A stretch of DNA of 64,000 nucleotides from Mycobacterium scrofulaceum (GTDB lineage: Bacteria > Actinomycetota > Actinomycetes > Mycobacteriales > Mycobacteriaceae): assembly GCF_002086735.1 (NCBI RefSeq), contig NZ_MVIJ01000026.1, forward strand, positions 1 to 64,000, written 5' to 3'. The notes under the pieces were generated by a model. It saw only the letters and a program-made list of their open reading frames with translations. It had not been told where the DNA came from and did no database searches. This document shows, one piece after another, positions 62,713 through 64,000 of this stretch. The stretch's first letter is position 1. Every line of letters starts with the position of its first letter. The position numbers and the translations under genes were made by a program.

Positions 62713-64000
62713 CTAATCCGGCTCCCACGAGCCCGGCAACATCGGCAGCGTCGGTCCGCCGCCGAACTCGTCGCCGGCCAGCGTCGCCAGGCCGGCCGCG
62801 TCGGCGGCGCCCTTGCCCGCCGTTCCGGCGAAACCCAACGGCCCGGCGGCCCGGTCCGACGCGATTGACGGCGCCGGGTCGCCGAGCGGGTCGACCCCCG
62901 AACCGGCGTCCGGCTCCAGGTCCACGTATTCGTAGCCGCGGTAGTGATCCTTCATCGCCGCCCGGCGCCGCCGGCGGGCCCGCTGCGCCGCCCGCGCCGA
63001 TGCCGCAGCCGCTGCGGCGGCCGAGGCGGAGTCGGGCTCCGGCGCCTTGCGTTGCGCGCGGCTGCCGATGCCCGTGTCCGTCCCGATCGTGGGACCCCCG
63101 ATCAGATATGGGAAGGCGGCTCCCTCGACCCCGGTCGGCGGCGGCGGTGGAGCCGCCGTTGCCGGGGCCGGGGCCGGCGCAGGTGACGGGGCCGACGTCG
63201 GGCTGGAAGACGGCGCGGGCGCCGCGGCCGGGGCAGCGCTCGCAACGACCGGAGCACCGCCGACGACGGGTGCATCGGGTGCCGGAGCCACTGGTGCCGG
63301 CGCGGCGACGGCAGCGGGGGCCGGCTGGATTCCGGCCATCAGGCTCAAGCCCGCTATGCCCCCGGCAAAACCGCCCGGCACGATGAACGGCAGGGCAGCA
63401 AGCTGCGGGAACGCCTGGAGCGCCTCGCCCACGTGGGTGAACTCGTCCGCGATGAGCCCGGCGGGCCCGAAAATGTCTTGCAGCAGATCCTCTATCGCGT
63501 CGACCGGGTTGCTCGGAAATTCCGCCAGATCTCGTCCTATCGTCTGGAAGATCTCGAGGAATCGATTCACCCACCAGCTCAGCTGGTACGGGTCGCCGCC
63601 GTCATTGTCGACGATTCCGTCGTCGTCACTGTCTTGACCGCTGCCGCTGGCCTGCACGATTTGTGGCGCGGGCCCCGGCTGCGGCGCCGAAGTCACCGCC
63701 ATGGTCGACACCGCCTGGTAGGTCGACATCGTGGTGGCCGCCTGCACCCACATCCGCGCGTAGTCGGCCTCGTTGACCGCGATGGGGATGGTGTTGACGC
63801 CGAAGAAGTTCGTCGCGACCAGCGCGCCGTGGACGGCGTGGTTCGCGGCCAGTTCCGGCAGCGTCGGCATGGCGGCCAGCGCCCCGGTGTAGGCGGCCGC
63901 CGCGGTCTCGTGCCGCGCAGCGGCCGCCGCGCTGTCGGCGCTCGCGCGCGTCAGCCACGCCAGGTAGGGCGCGTGGGCGGCCGCGTACTGCTCGGCGGTG
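62713..64000 (-). CDS. PPE family protein, PPE4/PPE3-like, 5' end outside window
   Basis: At least 428 residues; the gene runs off the window, so the PPE motif itself is not seen. The visible start reads TAEQYAAAHAPYLAWLTRAS, as in PPE4 residues about 65-85. TNFFGVNTIPIAVNEADYAR follows. A central Asp-rich segment (GQDSDDDGIVDNDGGD), a hydrophobic stretch, an Ala/Pro-rich linker and the end GPLGFAGTAGKGAADAAGLA...EFGGGPTLPMLPGSW all mirror PPE4. Probably the Rv0280 (PPE3) equivalent, adjacent to ESX-3 as in H37Rv. Confidence 0.9.
   Translation of the reverse strand, partial: TAEQYAAAHAPYLAWLTRASADSAAAAARHETAAAAYTGALAAMPTLPELAANHAVHGALVATNFFGVNTIPIAVNEADYARMWVQAATTMSTYQAVSTMAVTSAPQPGPAPQIVQASGSGQDSDDDGIVDNDGGDPYQLSWWVNRFLEIFQTIGRDLAEFPSNPVDAIEDLLQDIFGPAGLIADEFTHVGEALQAFPQLAALPFIVPGGFAGGIAGLSLMAGIQPAPAAVAAPAPVAPAPDAPVVGGAPVVASAAPAAAPAPSSSPTSAPSPAPAPAPATAAPPPPPTGVEGAAFPYLIGGPTIGTDTGIGSRAQRKAPEPDSASAAAAAAASARAAQRARRRRRAAMKDHYRGYEYVDLEPDAGSGVDPLGDPAPSIASDRAAGPLGFAGTAGKGAADAAGLATLAGDEFGGGPTLPMLPGSWEPD

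Noticed and set aside
1..64000. CRISPR arrays, insertion sequences, phage integrases and attachment sites
   Set aside because: No regularly spaced repeats, transposase or integrase motifs were seen.

Overview
This window comes from a slow-growing, high-GC Mycobacterium. The species cannot be fixed from the sequence. The evidence is a complete ESX-3 type VII secretion locus, an iniBAC isoniazid-inducible region, several PE/PPE genes, mycobacterial families such as DUF732, DUF3060 and SAP/GAP, and many GTG starts. No insertion sequence, phage or CRISPR array was seen. References to H37Rv genes (Rv numbers) are from memory, not from a search.

Layout. (1) 1-12.3 kb, envelope-stress island: an exported protein, tRNA-Gly(CCC), the ATPase/LuxR regulator iniR (minus strand), an IniB-like small protein, glycine-rich iniB, the dynamin-like GTPases iniA and iniC, and an Hsp70-like membrane protein with a Pro/Thr tail. 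CCCCTAA-type repeats lie in both promoter regions. (2) 12.4-20.4 kb, PE/PPE accessory region: two PPE genes and two copies of a small exported protein ending in LLCxIRC face outward around a methyltransferase/DUF6065 pair, so the block looks like an inverted duplication. A 58-codon PE-like gene sits between two PPE genes. (3) 20.4-32.3 kb, mixed metabolism and envelope: an L,D-transpeptidase, secreted DUF732 proteins, a polyol dehydrogenase/xylulokinase pair (xylulokinase frameshifted near its 3' end), a PAP2/diacylglycerol-kinase fusion, an HExxH protein, tandem GAP-family membrane proteins and a GT-C glycosyltransferase. (4) 32.3-47.7 kb, conserved segment matching Rv0315 back to Rv0293c: GH16 glucanase, oxidoreductase, DUF3060 protein, a second Hsp70-like protein, a divergent TetR pair, SnoaL, L,D-transpeptidase, PAP2, bluB, sulfatase, tam and a hydrolase. 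(5) 47.6-62.4 kb, ESX-3 (eccA3-eccB3-eccC3-PE5-PPE4-esxG-esxH-espG3-eccD3-mycP3-eccE3), one minus-strand operon with many ATGA/GTGA overlaps, followed upstream by a Zur-like box, IdeR-like sites and a PPE4 paralogue cut by the window edge.

Functionally, two themes dominate: envelope stress and remodelling (ini genes, L,D-transpeptidases, PAP2 proteins, glucanase, GAP proteins) and metal-linked type VII secretion (ESX-3). The most unusual points are the Hsp70-like gene directly after iniBAC, the shared IniB N-terminal domain, the inverted PPE cassette, the mini-PE, and loss of one zinc-ligand histidine in EsxH.
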